Below are positions 35,728-49,009 of a stretch of DNA of 64,000 bases, in pieces. The stretch comes from Rhytidiadelphus loreus (lineage: Eukaryota > Streptophyta > Bryopsida > Hypnales > Hylocomiaceae). How positions within the stretch are numbered: position 1 is the first letter of the stretch; each line of letters starts with the position of its first letter. The translations under genes were made by a program, and so were the position numbers. The stretch lies in contig OX344765.1 in the NCBI GenBank assembly GCA_947034895.1, forward strand, positions 6,391,001-6,455,000. Direction: 5' to 3'. The notes under the pieces are model-generated. The model was not told the origin of the DNA and did not search any database. It worked only from the letters and a program-made list of their open reading frames with translations.

Positions 35728-38076
35728 CGACTAACGAAATTGTCAAAATGAGAACTCCGATTCCCCAACGTAGCATGCACTTTGAGTATCGTCGAGGTCG
35801 GCCGCGAATGCAGGAACAACATGATCGGTGCCCTTCGAGGGTGAAGCAGCCTGGATTCAACCAGGTTCCAGTGCAGGAGTCTCCGAATTGAGGCTGGTGC
35901 ACACTCAGAGGCAACTCAACCTGTGTCTAGAGGGGACTTAGGGTTTCCGAATGCAGAAGCTCAATCACCATCCTGACACGTCATCGATGATGGATGATAT
36001 CCGTCAGGGTGGGTCCATGGGGACGATGTCCATCCGTAGTCCAATGAACGATAATTAGTATTCCTAGTATTTGATGACTGACCAGTGCATCGAAGTAGCA
36101 TCGACAATTATATTCGAAGCTAGTTGGCTTTAAAATCCTGAAGCCTGGACCGTACATGCTTAAAATTTGATAGTCGATTGAGTACGTCGAACTCCGCCCA
36201 AATTGATGGATATGGCATTTTAAGGATTGCAAGATTCGGGAGGTAACTGTTTGTAGACAGTGGAAAGATATTCGGCGAAGACAATCCCTGACCATAGATA
36301 TTTAGTGGTCTTATCACTGAGCATGGACATCATACAGCGAATTGATTGATGAGTACGAATTCTGTGATATTGAAAGGACAATTAAGAGATGCAGGGAGAA
36401 GTGTATCTGTTGGAATACCATTGCAGAGTGCTCAAGATGGATCATTGATGGATCGTTCTGCAAATTAACAACATAGGAATTCGTGATCAATATTATTTAT
36501 GGGAAGGGGATCTTATAATAGGCTACCCGAATCCTTCTCTTAGGACATCAATGACGTCATTTCTACCAGCTTTTCACTGATGAATGTGGATCCCAAAGGT
36601 GGCTTCTTGTGAATTTGTCGTGGTCCTAATCTCCCTAAACCGCTGCTGCAGTCACCTGTCCTTTGGTTCTTGGTTTGCCACTTTAATCGTTTATCTGCTC
36701 ACTTGTTTTAATCAAGTGCTTTGGAATTTGTATGAAATAGAGGGAGGGAACGAGAAGAATTAACTTTCATGAGTTATTTATTTCATATTAGTCTATTGTG
36801 TTTGTCGATATAGTGATTATTCCTTACTATGATTGAGGTACATGACGACGTTGAGATTCGTCATTCCTAGCCGTTTTTCCCAATAAAAAAGAACTCCAAG
36901 GGATTCGCTAGTTGATACACGACCTTGTAGTTGTAGCCTTTCCAGCCGACTCTAATGAGAACAAGATAAGGCATCGTCCCGTCACTGTACGTGCACAGAA
37001 TGCCAACATATTATATTATAATGGAGTGACTTGTTTAAGCTCCCAGTGTTGACTGACCTCATATGAATTGTTAGATGGGCATTACGGGGAGTTGTGCCAT
37101 CCACCAAAATCTCTTTTAAAATAGGACATATTCCAACATCTGAATGGATTCAATGATGTCATATTCTTCTTCCTTACATGGCGTAGCTAGTATCCACAGT
37201 CACATTCATTAGGAATACGGATTAAAATAATCGTATCAGGATATTGATTTTTCACCTATCTGACAAAATATGTCCGTGTCGACGTTGTAGTCTTCATTCA
37301 ATTATGAGGGGCATGGTATTGGTCTATAGTTGTTGTCCTACCATGTCTGCTAACGTTCCTAGTAACTAGAGAAGAAGTACTCATTTCATCTATTGAAGTT
37401 CTTCATTCTCCTTACACTCACTGTTTGTTAAATTTTTCCAAATGTGAATCAAATAAATAAAGGCATTTGGTACCTTGCACTTCTTTGACCGTGCAGCTTC
37501 CATCTTCAGAAAGGATGAAACGTATTCCTGAAGCTTCCAGAAATAATACAAGTAGTTACATTCTCTTGTATATTTCTACACTAATGTTTATAATAGACTA
37601 TGCTTTCTGACTCTTCATTTTAGGTCATTCCTTACATCTGAATATTTTGTAGTGACGAATCATATATTCTTTGAAGTGGCAATTTGAATTAACAAACTAA
37701 TATAACATGACATGTTAGTTCCAAGATATTATGATCTGTTTCCTTACAAGAAGTCTAGAGATGGCATTAATTCCGTACGGCCTTGAAGTAATGAGCTCAA
37801 TAATTCCATACCTCTGGTTTCCCATATTAATGCTCTTCGCCGCCATTATCAAATATTGCGCTACGTGAAATTCAAACTGCATACGTCAGAAGTCCATTTG
37901 AATTGAGGTGATCGTGATATATATTTGTTGTTGTATTCTTTCTACTATCCATTCAGCTGCCTTCATGTTTTTGTTCTTCATTTGATGTGCTTGATAGACA
38001 TCAAACCTCTTGTTCACATCAATCGGTTTCTACCTAGGGATACCAGTTTTCATTTTGTAAAGGTTGTCCCTTTTAC
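35728..38076. other. Intergenic between divergent ParB/MTase and MULE genes
   Basis: No conserved coding segment recognised. It may contain the 5' leader and promoter of the MULE gene. Terminal inverted repeats for the MULE were looked for by eye and not found. Confidence 0.4.
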
Positions 38077-41000
38077 ATGGAGGACTTTCAAGATATGGTG
38101 GTTGTCAGAGCTATCGATGGAGGAGTACCTGTACTTTTTGCAGTACGAGGAGATGGGCTTGCTGCTGTTTCAGCCATGAGATTATCTTTGAGGTTTAATT
38201 TCATGCACGATTCCATTCATATAGATGAGGAGGTATTTGATCATGGTATGCTTCTTCACACTATAGGACAGACGTCATCAATTGTTGGTGACAATACCAT
38301 CTGGAACTTGAGACCGGGAAGGTATCGGGCATACGGAGTGCATCCTGTCATTGAGTCAACGCCTTCTGCGAGCGAAAGTTTGCCTATGTCCTCCGCTTCT
38401 ATATTTCATTCTCTGCCTTCGCTCAATGTCAAACTAGAAACTTCTGCAGACGTAGTCACCAACTTGAGTTCTGATTCTGATGGATATTCTCCAGAGACAC
38501 TCATTCCTATGCAGGCTCCGTCTTTGGAGGAATCATTGCCATCTTCTTCCATGTTACAATCCATCGAGTCTCCAAACCTAGGTCCTTCGAGTGATTCCAG
38601 ATCATCTGTGGTTGACTGCTTGAGAGGATTGCGTACTCTCAAAGGTTGTAGGAACGTCTTATCTAAGCTTGACTATGATAAACTACTAATTCGTAGTGTG
38701 GAAGTACTGCCTTCATCGTTTAATGGCGATGTCATATTCGAATTGTTTGCTCTTGATAACAATACTATCGTCTCTTCTGCGAAACAAATGTTTGGAATGG
38801 ATAAGCGGTATGATGGACACGTCTGGTCAAAGACTGTGACCACAAACATAGTCAATCCTATGGGCTTGACGTTCCGCAAATCTATTTGTTTGGGTCATCT
38901 TCGTTGTGTGAATACTGAATGCGACTTCCTTCATCGAGTTCATAGAATGAAAGAAGTAAACGAATTAGAGTGGGAAGGCCTATGTCCTGTACCATTAGAT
39001 ATTAATCAACCACATCCGCCTGGTTCTACGCTTGTATGCAAGATTTGCAAGGAGCCTCCTGCTTGCATTGCGCGTTGTTATGCGCAAGTGTATTACGTTG
39101 CAGGCAAATCAAGTTTCAGTAAGGCATACATCCATCTTGGTCTTCACGAACATCCTGTCAAAGATGGTGAACTCAGAGATATAAAAGCTTTAACACGAAC
39201 TCTTATTGGGGAGCAATTGGAAAGGACTCCTTCAGCTACAAATTCCGCTATAGTCCTGGAGGCATCCAAGGAACTGTTAGGAGGTCTTCTTCTATGTCCT
39301 GACGGAATGCATCCCAAGAGTATGGACCTTGCCACCCTTGTCCCAGTACTAGAGAAATGCAAATACTTAAGTTCCCCGAGCATAAGGAATGAGGTTACTT
39401 CTTTCAAGTTCTTGCGTAAATTCAGAGTGATAGATAGCATTACTAGGTTGAGGGGGTCAAGCACATGGGCTTTTGTACAAGAGAGCAAATTCCCAGGTCA
39501 AGGAACCGACATCGATAAGGTATTCCTTTTCAAAATGTCTGAATTAGGGCCAGGGAGTGGAGTCGATTTGGTCAAGCGCATGCAAATTGGAGGTGACCTT
39601 GAAGAGGCTTGGATCATGTTTGATCATGTCAAGCGTGTTAAAGATTGGACGACCATGGCATGTCACGTGTATGACTCACTATTTTGTCATGTCATGACCA
39701 TTGCTTGTTGTGATATGCAATCTGAGGATACCGTTGCACAAGTTCTTTTCTGGAGAAACCTAAATTCAGTTGTAGAACGGCATGGTGTAACAGAAGTTGT
39801 ATTCAAAGGCTTCATGGCAGACAATGCGCAAGCAAACTGGAATGCGGTGAGGACGGTCTATGGGTCGGGGGACATTTCGAAACCTATGCTCAACCGTGAA
39901 AGAACATGCCTTTTCCATTGGACTCAATCCATGGAGAAGCATACAAAGGCAGATATTCGAGGAGACTTACAAGATCAACACCGTTTACTATGTAAGCAAT
40001 ACAAGAATGCCACATCAACGCAGCAATCCGAAGAACGGTACTTAGCCATACGGGCGTGGTGGTTGTCATCTGGTGCCACTACGGAGGACGGGTTGCGCAA
40101 TTTAGAGTTGTGGCTTTCGTTTTGGCATTTCCGTTATCACCAATGGGGAGGCTTCATGGAACTTGTAAGCCTCTCACTATGCCCTCCATCATTTTGATAA
40201 TGTGTTCTATGGTTTTTACGAAATGATTCATGTTCCTATGGTATGCTCATTAATATGAATAAGCTATTACCCTCTCTTCTCAATAGCACCGTATTGAACT
40301 TTGGTTCAACATGGTGTAGAATTAGGTCCCCCTCTATAGTCGTCTCTGTCCCGAGACGACATTCAATGACCTGAGCGCTCTACACCATTGGCGCCTTGAA
40401 ACTGCCCTGAAATTGTGTCATATACGGCACTCTGACCGTGGTCCTACGGCTTCTGTGCTCTGTGACTTCTATATTTCTTCTTATTCTTTAGCATAAGTGG
40501 AAGACTTGTCTTCTGAAAATTACAGGAACTAACAGAGGTATTTACCCTGTTTGATTTCAGGATCTTACTGCCTCCGAGAAAGCGGAAATGCCATCTTGCA
40601 ACCTCGCAGAAACAGTGCACAACAAGTGGCTTCAACAATCTGGAAAGCGTGGGAACGACTTATATGTAGCAACTGTTGACGATTTCGTTAGAGCATTCAT
40701 GCAAATGGTTAAATACCACGAATATCTGAAGGGAAATGAAGGAGGGACGGGACCAGGTAAGGAAGAATTATTGCTCCGAGTTGCCCAACGTTTGACAGAG
40801 CGAACTGGTAACCCAAAGTCACTCGCTGAAGCTATCTCGTCCATTCCAAGTATTGAAGCTTTCATCAATAGAGAACCTCATCTCGAAGGTCATGAAGTTT
40901 TTGGATCGCTGAAGAGGAAAGCCGACATGCCACTCGGTTGTGAGTACGACTCCCATCGTCCCGACAAAGTTAACTTTTCACATCCTTGTCGGCAAACCAG

Positions 41001-42024
41001 ATCCGTGAAAGCGAGTACAAGTGCTCATGATTTGAATACTATATTGGAGGACACTTCTCCAACTCAAGATGTTGAAATTCAAACCGACTTTTCAGTGGAG
41101 GTCAATGTGAGGCTAAATTCTATTCCTAATTCAACTCATGTGACTGCAATTCAAGAAAGCATGTGTGACGAGATGCAGTGGCACATTTCACAACTTTCGA
41201 AAACATCAGCAAAGGCGTGCTTTGCTCTTCAAGCACTGACAAAGAAAAAGTGCATAGCACAAATTGTGCAAAACAACACTGCAACAGCGGCACCAACCTA
41301 TACAGGTATGATGGTCAATTACAAGAAAAATCGTAATGATCGTATGCAATTTTTCTTCTGCAATGACGACATTGAAAGATGTGTTAAAGGAACTCGACGG
41401 AAATGGGTACTCTCCGTACCATTTGTTCCTGCTATTTGGCCAGTGAAATTAGGCACCCACTTGTCGACGGCCGAGATTCTAGCACTTGAGGCAGCTGGTT
41501 TCCAACTTCCACAACGCCAAGTGATTTCCCCGCGGAGGTTGTTCGGTAGACAAGCAGGCATTGAAACTGTGCAAACATATCCTGTTCCAGATTCCGCCGA
41601 CGAACATCCTACAACTCGGATTGGAAAGATTGTTCGCAGAAATCCAAAGGCGCCAACAACAAAACACCAGAATAACTGCGCATCGGCCCTAACTCTCAAT
41701 TCCCGCATTGTATGCGTAACTATGGTTCCCCACCCGAGATTTGGATGCATAGTATCCATGGACTCCGGTATTGAGCCACGGATTGAGAAGTACATGCTTA
41801 CTATTTCCTCATTCCCTGATTGCACTTGCCCCTATTTCAAGGAGATGAAGCTGAAGTGCTTGGGTAGGCGTGGAGCCTGGGCAAATTGCAAGCATCTGTA
41901 CTTTGTTTTCAATGTCATTTGTAACCTTCAGTCATCCTCAGATGTCTTCATCCATGCTTCAACATTCAGTTTCAATGAGGTAAAACGAGTTCTTCTAAGT
42001 GGAATCTTGAGCCACTTGAGATGA
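38077..42024 (+). CDS. MULE-type transposase with GCM-like zinc cluster and SWIM finger
   Basis: Two exons, 38077-40164 and 40561-42024, join in phase across a GTAAGC/TTTCAG intron to give about 1183 residues without a stop. Order: an N-terminal region with a Ser-rich stretch (about 95-180); a Cys/His cluster at about 265-365 (SICLGHLRCVNTECDF, CKICKEPPACIARCYAQVYY, HLGLHEHP) resembling the WRKY-GCM1 fingers of MULE transposases; a DDE-like core at about 525-620 with Asp near 533 or 546 (CCDMQSED) and Asp 582 (GFMADNAQANW), then CLFHWTQSMEKH; and a C-terminal SWIM finger with Cys1117, Cys1119, Cys1139 and His1141. It would bind element ends and cut and rejoin DNA in the nucleus. The uninterrupted frame suggests recent activity or domestication. 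The start is the first ATG of the open frame; an upstream exon is possible. Confidence 0.82.
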
Positions 42025-42217
42025 AACTAGGATTATATGAAGCGTCACAACTGTAGTGAAGTTTTCAAGATCCTTATTGAATACATGAATCAAAATGTAG
42101 TGAGACTAAAGGGCCACTATATGAATACATTGAGCTTGCATTCTAATTGCTTTTTGTATGTTATGGATGTATTCATGTTCATAGTCGTCTTCTAATTTGG
42201 TAAACATTTTGCATCCA

Positions 42218-42254
42218 CCCTAAACTCTAAACCCTAAACCCTAAACCCTAAACC
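42218..42254 (+). repeat. Interstitial telomere-type repeat
   Basis: Five consecutive units of CCCTAAA, the second changed to CTCTAAA, lie about 200 bp after the MULE stop codon. CCCTAAA is the complement of the standard plant telomere repeat TTTAGGG. A similar CCCTAAACTCTAAA phrase recurs near 42689. Confidence 0.85.
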
Positions 42255-42769
42255 GATTTAGAAAATGAATGTGTCCCTTAAAACGAGGTCTTCATTGCTT
42301 ATGTGCAAGCACACTGGTAATGCCCTCAACATTTCTGAATTACTTTTGAACTAAGTCTATTGTAGTTTCTTTACGAAATAACTGTCATTCTACTGTCTTC
42401 CATGCCACCACGGTTATAGGGTACTTCTGACATTTTCCAGAGGTCACTTTTACCTCCACTGGATTCCAAGTATTTATATGCCGTTGTACACATGTGAAGG
42501 TACCCTATACCCTTTAAGCCGTCTGAATCGCCGTAATCTAGGACTATGTGCATCCTCATCTTTGATGGATTCTTATCCTAATGTAGAACTACTTTCATCT
42601 ATTCTGTAATTTACTTGTATTGTAAGCGAGTCCTGAAGTACTAAACATTTTCAATGTACTATGATCGTAATGAAGAGCTACCTTGTACCCTAAACTCTAA
42701 ATCGCTTAGAACATGAAAATACAATGCTTTCACTACATTGTGAACTACTTCGATCAAAAAAATTCTTCC
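42255..42769. other. MULE downstream flank
   Basis: No gene recognised. Confidence 0.35.
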
Positions 42770-43850
42770 AAAGTTTTCATCCAAAAGTCCCAAGGAAAAT
42801 TTTCATCCACAGTTTTCATCCAAAATTACCACCCAAAATTTGTATCCATTGCATTAGGAAAAATTCAGCTGCTTTACATGGCCACGAGTTCCCTGAGTTT
42901 TCTAAATCAGGGAACTCAGCCACATGTGCAGTATGATGTGGCCGAATTTCGACCACATCAAACTCTAATATTTTTTATTTTTTTATTTTTTTATTTTTTT
43001 ACTTTTTTTATCTTTATTTTTATTATTATTAATTTTTTTTTTATCTAATTGCATACGTTTGGTTCACCGCCAGGGGAACAGGCATGCAACGGCCTTCCCC
43101 TAGCCCGAAATCTCTTCTAATGTTTCATTAGATGGGATTCAGCCATCGTGGAGGGCTGTGCATTCATCAATCGAAACCAGTCTGAAACCCGTCAATACCC
43201 GCCGATACCCGCTTGTGCTGACCTGGCCCCGCAACTGCCAGGTCAGAGTTCTTGAAATATTTATTTATTTATTTATTAACTTTGTTTTTCATTTTATGGA
43301 CTTAAAAAATACTTTTTTTTTTTTGGAAAAATAAATAAATCTGCGATCACATTCGATGGGGTTCCTGGGGAAGGAAGCTAGGAACGGTGCTGAAACGTTC
43401 CTCAGGACCCCAGAATGCAATGTAATGTCATCCATTGTTTTCACCCAAATTTTTCATCCTGATTTTTCATCCAACATTTTCATCCAACATTTTCATCTAC
43501 TTTCATCTGAATCGTAAACAACTTTCATCCATTTTTGTAATGTGCTTTCATCCTCCGCCTACTCTACTTTCATCTTCTTTTTGTAGGGTATTTTTCATAT
43601 ACTTTTTTCTGTGCCTCTATTGACTCTCATCCCACTTTTCATTGATTTTATTTTCAATTTTTGTTGACTTGCATCCAAGTTTTCCCTAAATATTTAGCAA
43701 ATTATTAGTCAAATTTCACCTTTTCACTATTCTTTTCCTTAGTTATTCCCTAATGTTGCTTACATCCCCGCTCCTTGCTCCTCATTCTCCGCTCCCTGCT
43801 CGCCGCTCACGTGCTAGCAACGTTGTTCTTGCAATCACCCTTTAGTAAGC
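42770..43850 (-). repeat. R5 repeat, inverted copy
   Basis: Contains scattered TTTTCATCCA units at 42775-42850 and 43430-43640, an (A/T)-rich TTTTTTATT microsatellite at 42970-43010, a more GC-rich insert at about 43060-43250, and a GAGCGG-type block on the minus strand at about 43760-43815, then TTGCAA. It corresponds to 24742-25200 in the opposite orientation, but is longer. Confidence 0.5.
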
Positions 43851-44337
43851 ACACATATATCCATAATTCTGTATAAACTATTAAGCATTGTAGTATGAAG
43901 TTGAACCACACCTTGAACTAACTACACTCAAATAGTCAGATAGCACAAAAAAAGCATTATTGTAATTGCACAGAGAAGCAGTCAATTCAAAAACAACAAG
44001 CGACAACTTATGTAATTGCACAGAGAAGCAGTCAGCTAGAAAACAACAAGCAATAACTTAAGCAATAAAGCACAAAGTCAGCAATGATGCATGCAAACAG
44101 TGACTCCAAACACAAGCATTAAGTAAACAGGCAACAACTGTAGTTCAACAGAATACATTCCGACTGTTGGGAAGGGAGGGGACTTGGTTCCAGAGCCGCG
44201 AGGTTTGCAGACACTAACCCCATGGCCCTTATTTCATCAACGACTCTTGCATACGTACGTTTACATGTTAGAGTTAGACTAAGGTTGTTGCTTCCCTTTG
44301 ACTCCTTGCACACATAGGTAATACTTATTAGTGACTT
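43851..44337. other. hAT downstream flank
   Basis: Contains a direct repeat, TGTAATTGCACAGAGAAGCA, at about 43955 and 44011. No gene recognised. A terminal inverted repeat of the hAT element may lie here but was not identified. Confidence 0.4.
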
Positions 44338-47331
44338 TCAGTCCTCCTTGCGAACCTTCTTCTTCCAATTGTCGTAGGCAACATTGTAAGGGAAGTCCGT
44401 CAGTGTGTAGAAGTCTTGCACGTGCATAGCGACAGCCAAGGGCAAGTGCATGTTCAAGCAATTCCTCAATTTGTTCTTCATAAAAGAAAGTGTGCTGAAG
44501 ATACGTTCATCTTCTACGCTTCCCAAAACTGCAACCACAACGAGTTCGACGATCTTTAAGTACTTCGAGAGCTTATGTCGCAATAGGCCAGATGCTTCTA
44601 GGCGACGCCACAGACAAGTCGATGGGTTCAAGGGTAGATCTCCCATCATGGCGCCTTCGCAATTGGACTTCATGGTGATCTGAAACATCATTGCCTGCTC
44701 TTCTAATTTTGCAGCACATAAGACAAGTTCAACCATCTTCACGTCGTGAACCTCCTGCTCAACTTGTACTTCATCACCCTTCTTCAGCTTCCTCTTTACA
44801 AGCTATTTCGGGTAATAGTAGTGCTCCTTAATTATTGCAATATGGCGTTGGAAGTTCTGATCCGCCTCTGGTATCCTCCAGTACTAAGGATATACAATTC
44901 CGAAAGCGTCCATAAGGCTTGATGAGGGAAACCGTGACATGAGTTGATTGACCAAATGCTCTGCTGCATTTACCACAACAAAACAATGACATAGTTAGAT
45001 CCAAAGTGCCGTGAATGTAACAAACTCATGCCTGAATGTAAATACTGAAGACAAGTACTTCTTCACCCTACCAAAAACATCTAAACTGAATACTTTACCT
45101 TTACACGATGCCTTCGTCAAATTACAAATGTGTCCATGTAGCTCCCGATTGATTGGGGTTGAGATTTCAGACTCCGGTTCAAAATACAAAGCCTAGACGT
45201 TCATGCCTCCCGAAGTGAACTGCAGAAATTCTTGGCCATCCTCATTCAAATCCAAAGTGCCGGGGACCCAGGCCATGGGAATGGCATCATGCCGAACTTA
45301 CAGTAGAGCCTTGAAGTCCCAGAATATGTCATGTGTGAAGGCAGAATCTTCATCACAATAAAAGGACTGGAGCTCCGAGATGCAAATTTGAATCACTGCA
45401 ACATAGTCGCAAATGAAGACTTCCCTACTCTGGGCGAATTTGATCAAGCTATGGACTGATCAAAGCAGAGGAAGGAGTGCCGACAATGTTAGAAGAACTT
45501 CGAAATTTTGCAAAAACAAGAGATTGCGGCTGGCAAGCTTCATAAGAAGCTTGTCCTTCTTACCTAACTTATCATTTGCGTCAGGAGCAGGGGGCAGGGA
45601 GTCGGACGCCATCTTCACTAGAAGAACTCTGTACTCGTTTAAGACTCTCACAGACGGTGACAACATGCTAATCCAACGCGTCTTAATGTTCTTCAAAATC
45701 TTCAGTCCTTTTGAATGCATGACTTCCGCCAGTTTCTGGAACTCTAAGTGACGTTTTGGTGAATGTGCAAAGAATGCGTGCAGAGATTGCAGCATGCCTT
45801 CAATCCGTGACACTATAGGGAGAGCACTCAGCGATTCAACAACGAGGTTGGTCCAATGGGCCTGGAAAACAACAGTGTCAAACTATTAGTGAAACTATTC
45901 AAAAATTGGGAAAAAAGAACTCAGAATAGTTGCAATGGTACAAAGTCATTAGCATATGCATGCAAGCCAAACACTTACCATGCAGTGCACGCCTATCACT
46001 CGAGGAGCCCACTGTGTTTTCAATTGTTGCACAACTCCTGTCCTCTTCCCTTGGAATGTATTAATTCCATTTGTATACACATAGAAGAACATCTACCTGA
46101 ATGAAAGAGGCCAAACATCAACTCAAACCACCCTAAAAACAGTACTCAACCAAAAGAAAGGAAATCTCTAACAAAATGTGAGAATGAAAGCATAAATGAT
46201 CACAGAAATTGACATACTTACCGGCACCAAATGAAGCCAACCGTGTTCCGAGTTCTGAAGCCTTGATGCCATCGTACTCTATGACGGCATTCACGATGAC
46301 CTCAATCATATTGTTCGATCCACCTCCGGTAACAACTCGCTCCAAAGACAGTAGCATCGGCTTCCGTTGCCAATCCTCGCACACGTACCCATGTATAAAG
46401 ATTCAGCTTTGAGTGTCTAGGGTGGACACTTCATCACATGTAATGGAGAAAAATCTTGCTACCTTCATTGTTGATTTAGTCTTAGCTTGCACTTGTTTGT
46501 ACAGGCACTCAACCAATTTCCAACTTGAGCCATCTGACCAATGTTTTTTTGGTAGTTTCGGTACACCAAGAAAGCTCAACAGCAGATGTAGGGTGGTGTA
46601 CTCCAGCATAGGGTGGCCTTTGTATAGCAAGTGCAATATGGTAGCAAACTGTATTTGCTTCCTCGCCCGTTCCCCCTTTAGCACGGTAACTTGTTCAAAT
46701 ACTGTGGTTTGGCTAACCTTCTACCTGCATAGATACGTTCATTGCGTAAATGCTTGCAATTCTTTGCAATGTACCATTGATCCTTCTTGATCCCGTTTGG
46801 CATATTAGATGTGGCCTTCCGCTTCCCTCCATGTTTCTTCAGCGTGTTCCACTTAGGACCCAGAATTTTCGGTTTGCCCTCCACGGACGAGCATACCAAG
46901 CACTTCACTGACTCATAGAGCCCATCGCCTCCTCTATGTAATTCTGCCCAAGGGAGCCTAGCAGCCCAAGTGTCCTGGAATTTTCAACTAGATTCATACG
47001 ATTTTTTGGTCTTCTTCTGCTCGGACTCGCCAACAACGCGGTCCTCGTCCTCGTCAGAATCTTTACACTCCAGCAAGACCACCTTCCCCTTGTCCTTTGT
47101 CAATGTAGTAGTTGATGCAGTAGGCGTCACATTTTCTACACTTGCCGTGGATGCCCCTGATGATAGGGTAATTACTTCGACAACGTCATCGGAGTTGTTT
47201 ACGGGAACCATGCTGTCTCCAAGTTTGACAAGAATGACTGCAGGATTCGACCTTCTTCGCTTCTCCAACACCTTGGTCTTCCGCTTGCGAGGCACATTGC
47301 AGACGGAGTTTCCTCCACTTCGGGCACTCAA
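44338..47331 (-). pseudogene. Decayed hAT-superfamily transposase
   Basis: Read on the minus strand from about 47331. It has an acidic N-terminus, then KFQDTWAARLPWAEL and a CxxC...KWNTLKKHGGKRK zinc finger (about 46960-46790). Next come SITCDEVSTLDTQS and CEDWQRKPMLLSLERV (about 46430-46340), then KNIKTRWISMLSPSVRVL (about 45700), and the C-terminal dimerisation domain KIVELVVVAVLGSVEDERIF with NKLRNCLN (about 44560-44430). This is the order of zinc-finger hAT transposases of the ZNF862-like type. Damage: an in-frame TGA just before KFQD (about 46985), a frameshift near 46705, a TGA where the family has Trp after TLDTQS (about 46400), and a stop after LSALLPLL (about 45460). Introns may explain some breaks but not all. 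Confidence 0.83.
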
Positions 47332-48319
47332 TTAAGCGCTACACGGCACCACTGAATGAGATGCAGACGTCCCTGGATTCGAGCTGGAGCCATCCCCGAA
47401 CACTCCCGACGACGAAGAGGAACCTGTGTTTGGCAGCCTCGCAAAGAACCTGTGCAAAGACATACCAGGAAACATCTTTCGAAACACAAGTAGTAGCAGT
47501 TAAGAACGCAGGCAACCTCTACTAAGCGTGGCACTTGTACGCAAGCCACCACTGCAATTCACCTGAATCAACAGTGACACAAAGTGCAACACTGCAATTG
47601 TGCAATATATAGCGATAAAGCCGACAACAATTGAAACTAAGCGGCTTAGGCAAAACCAGAAACCGATCGCAATTGGAAGACAGAATTTGGTTACTAGCAA
47701 TTCAGACGAAGACACGCACAACAAAGCGAGAATACAATAGGCCAGATACTTCCACACCACAACTTCCGGGCTTCCACAATCCACGCCACAACAACAATGC
47801 CAGATGCTTCCACAGAATCCACAGTTCCACACCACACCTTGCGAGTTCAACTTACAAGCCAAATGCACAACGACAAGGGTTTACAGTTTACAGTGATTCA
47901 TACACAGATGTAGTAGAAGCCAATGGAAGTTTGCAAGCCAATGCGCAACTGCTGCAATACATAGCGAAATTGGAAAACAATTGAATGGATTCAACGGAAT
48001 GAACGGATCCACCTTGATTGTGGCCGGCCTCCATTGTCGACCATGATTGTGGCCGGCCTCAACGAAGTCATGATTTTATGAGGTTGTGAGAATACAAAAT
48101 TGTTGCAAGAATGCTCACACTAACTGGCGATATGCAAGTGCAGATCCGCAGAAGTGGTGGCGACAACAAGAGATGATCAACAAAAAACTACTCAATACTT
48201 GGCCGACATGTGGCGCCAGAATTTCCAATGAAGGGCTGGATGGGAGCCGCAGTGGCGATCGGGACTCCGACGGTGGAGATTAGGTGCCGTCTGGAGCTAC
48301 CCCCATCTGCTGAAATGAT
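47332..48319. other. hAT upstream flank with short duplication
   Basis: No conserved gene recognised; minus frames at 47328-47868 are Cys-rich but match nothing I know. GATTGTGGCCGGCCTC occurs twice at about 48015 and 48043. Confidence 0.4.
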
Positions 48320-48449
48320 GGCAGTCATGGCACCCACCTGATGTTTAGGTGTGAATGCCTAGCTGTCAAGTAGATGCCACATCTGCCCTTTTCTGCCAGA
48401 AACGGGCAGGTGGAAAAAAATTTCGCCTTTTTTTTTTTTGTTTGCCCCT

Positions 48450-48890
48450 TAAAAGAACACTGGTGTGAAGCCTTCAAAGGCCAAGCCCAAAGTCCAAACC
48501 CTTGGCAATGAACTTCCATGGCCTCTTAACTTGGCTGGCCATACTTAGTATAAAGCCTCCAAAGGTCAAACCCAAAGTCCAAACTTTTAATAATGAACTC
48601 CCACCTACCAATCTAATGGTTGAGATCTTATCATAAGTTGATGGCTACTCGACCATAGTTTAGGCATTCATTTCTAGCCAACCCAAACTTCCTTTGAGAG
48701 TCCGTCGCCATATAAACAATTTATTGCCATGTCGATAGTTGGAGGGTGATGGCCTTTGAACTTGTGCCTTTTAGTGTGAAGGGTCCAAGAGGCCGAACTT
48801 TGGGTTTCTTGAAATTTGATTGGTGGAAATCCACGGCCTCTAGACCTTAAGTTTGGCCGTAGTGTGAAGTGGCCCTTAGTTTCAATCCTG
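48450..48890. repeat. Repeat block with CCCAAAGTCCAAAC duplications
   Basis: The segments at about 48468-48530 and 48548-48605 are direct repeats (CAAAGGYCAARCCCAAAGTC and ATGAACTYCCA). A third copy is inverted at about 48745-48815. The right side ends in GTAGTGTGAAGTGGCCC, the terminus seen in the 23.5-kb MITE. It is probably a larger relative with internal duplication. Confidence 0.5.
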
Positions 48891-48897
48891 ATGAACA

Positions 48898-49009
48898 TGT
48901 CTGAGATTGACGTTGGACCGGAGCAGGAGCTCTCGACTTTGAAGGAATTCGATCACGAGCGGTTTCAATTCCCACCGGAGCTGAAAGGACTGGCAATCAA
49001 CAACAGTAC
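48898..49009 (+). other. Possible orphan exon
   Basis: ATG opens [18 protein letters not shown] and continues acidic/hydrophobic until a GTACGTG donor at 49010. The codon pattern looks coding but the family is not recognised. A partner exon could be in the 50.2-kb region. Confidence 0.2.

Noticed and set aside
42713..43048. 111-codon Phe/Ile-rich frame
   Set aside because: Ends in a T-rich microsatellite; low complexity.
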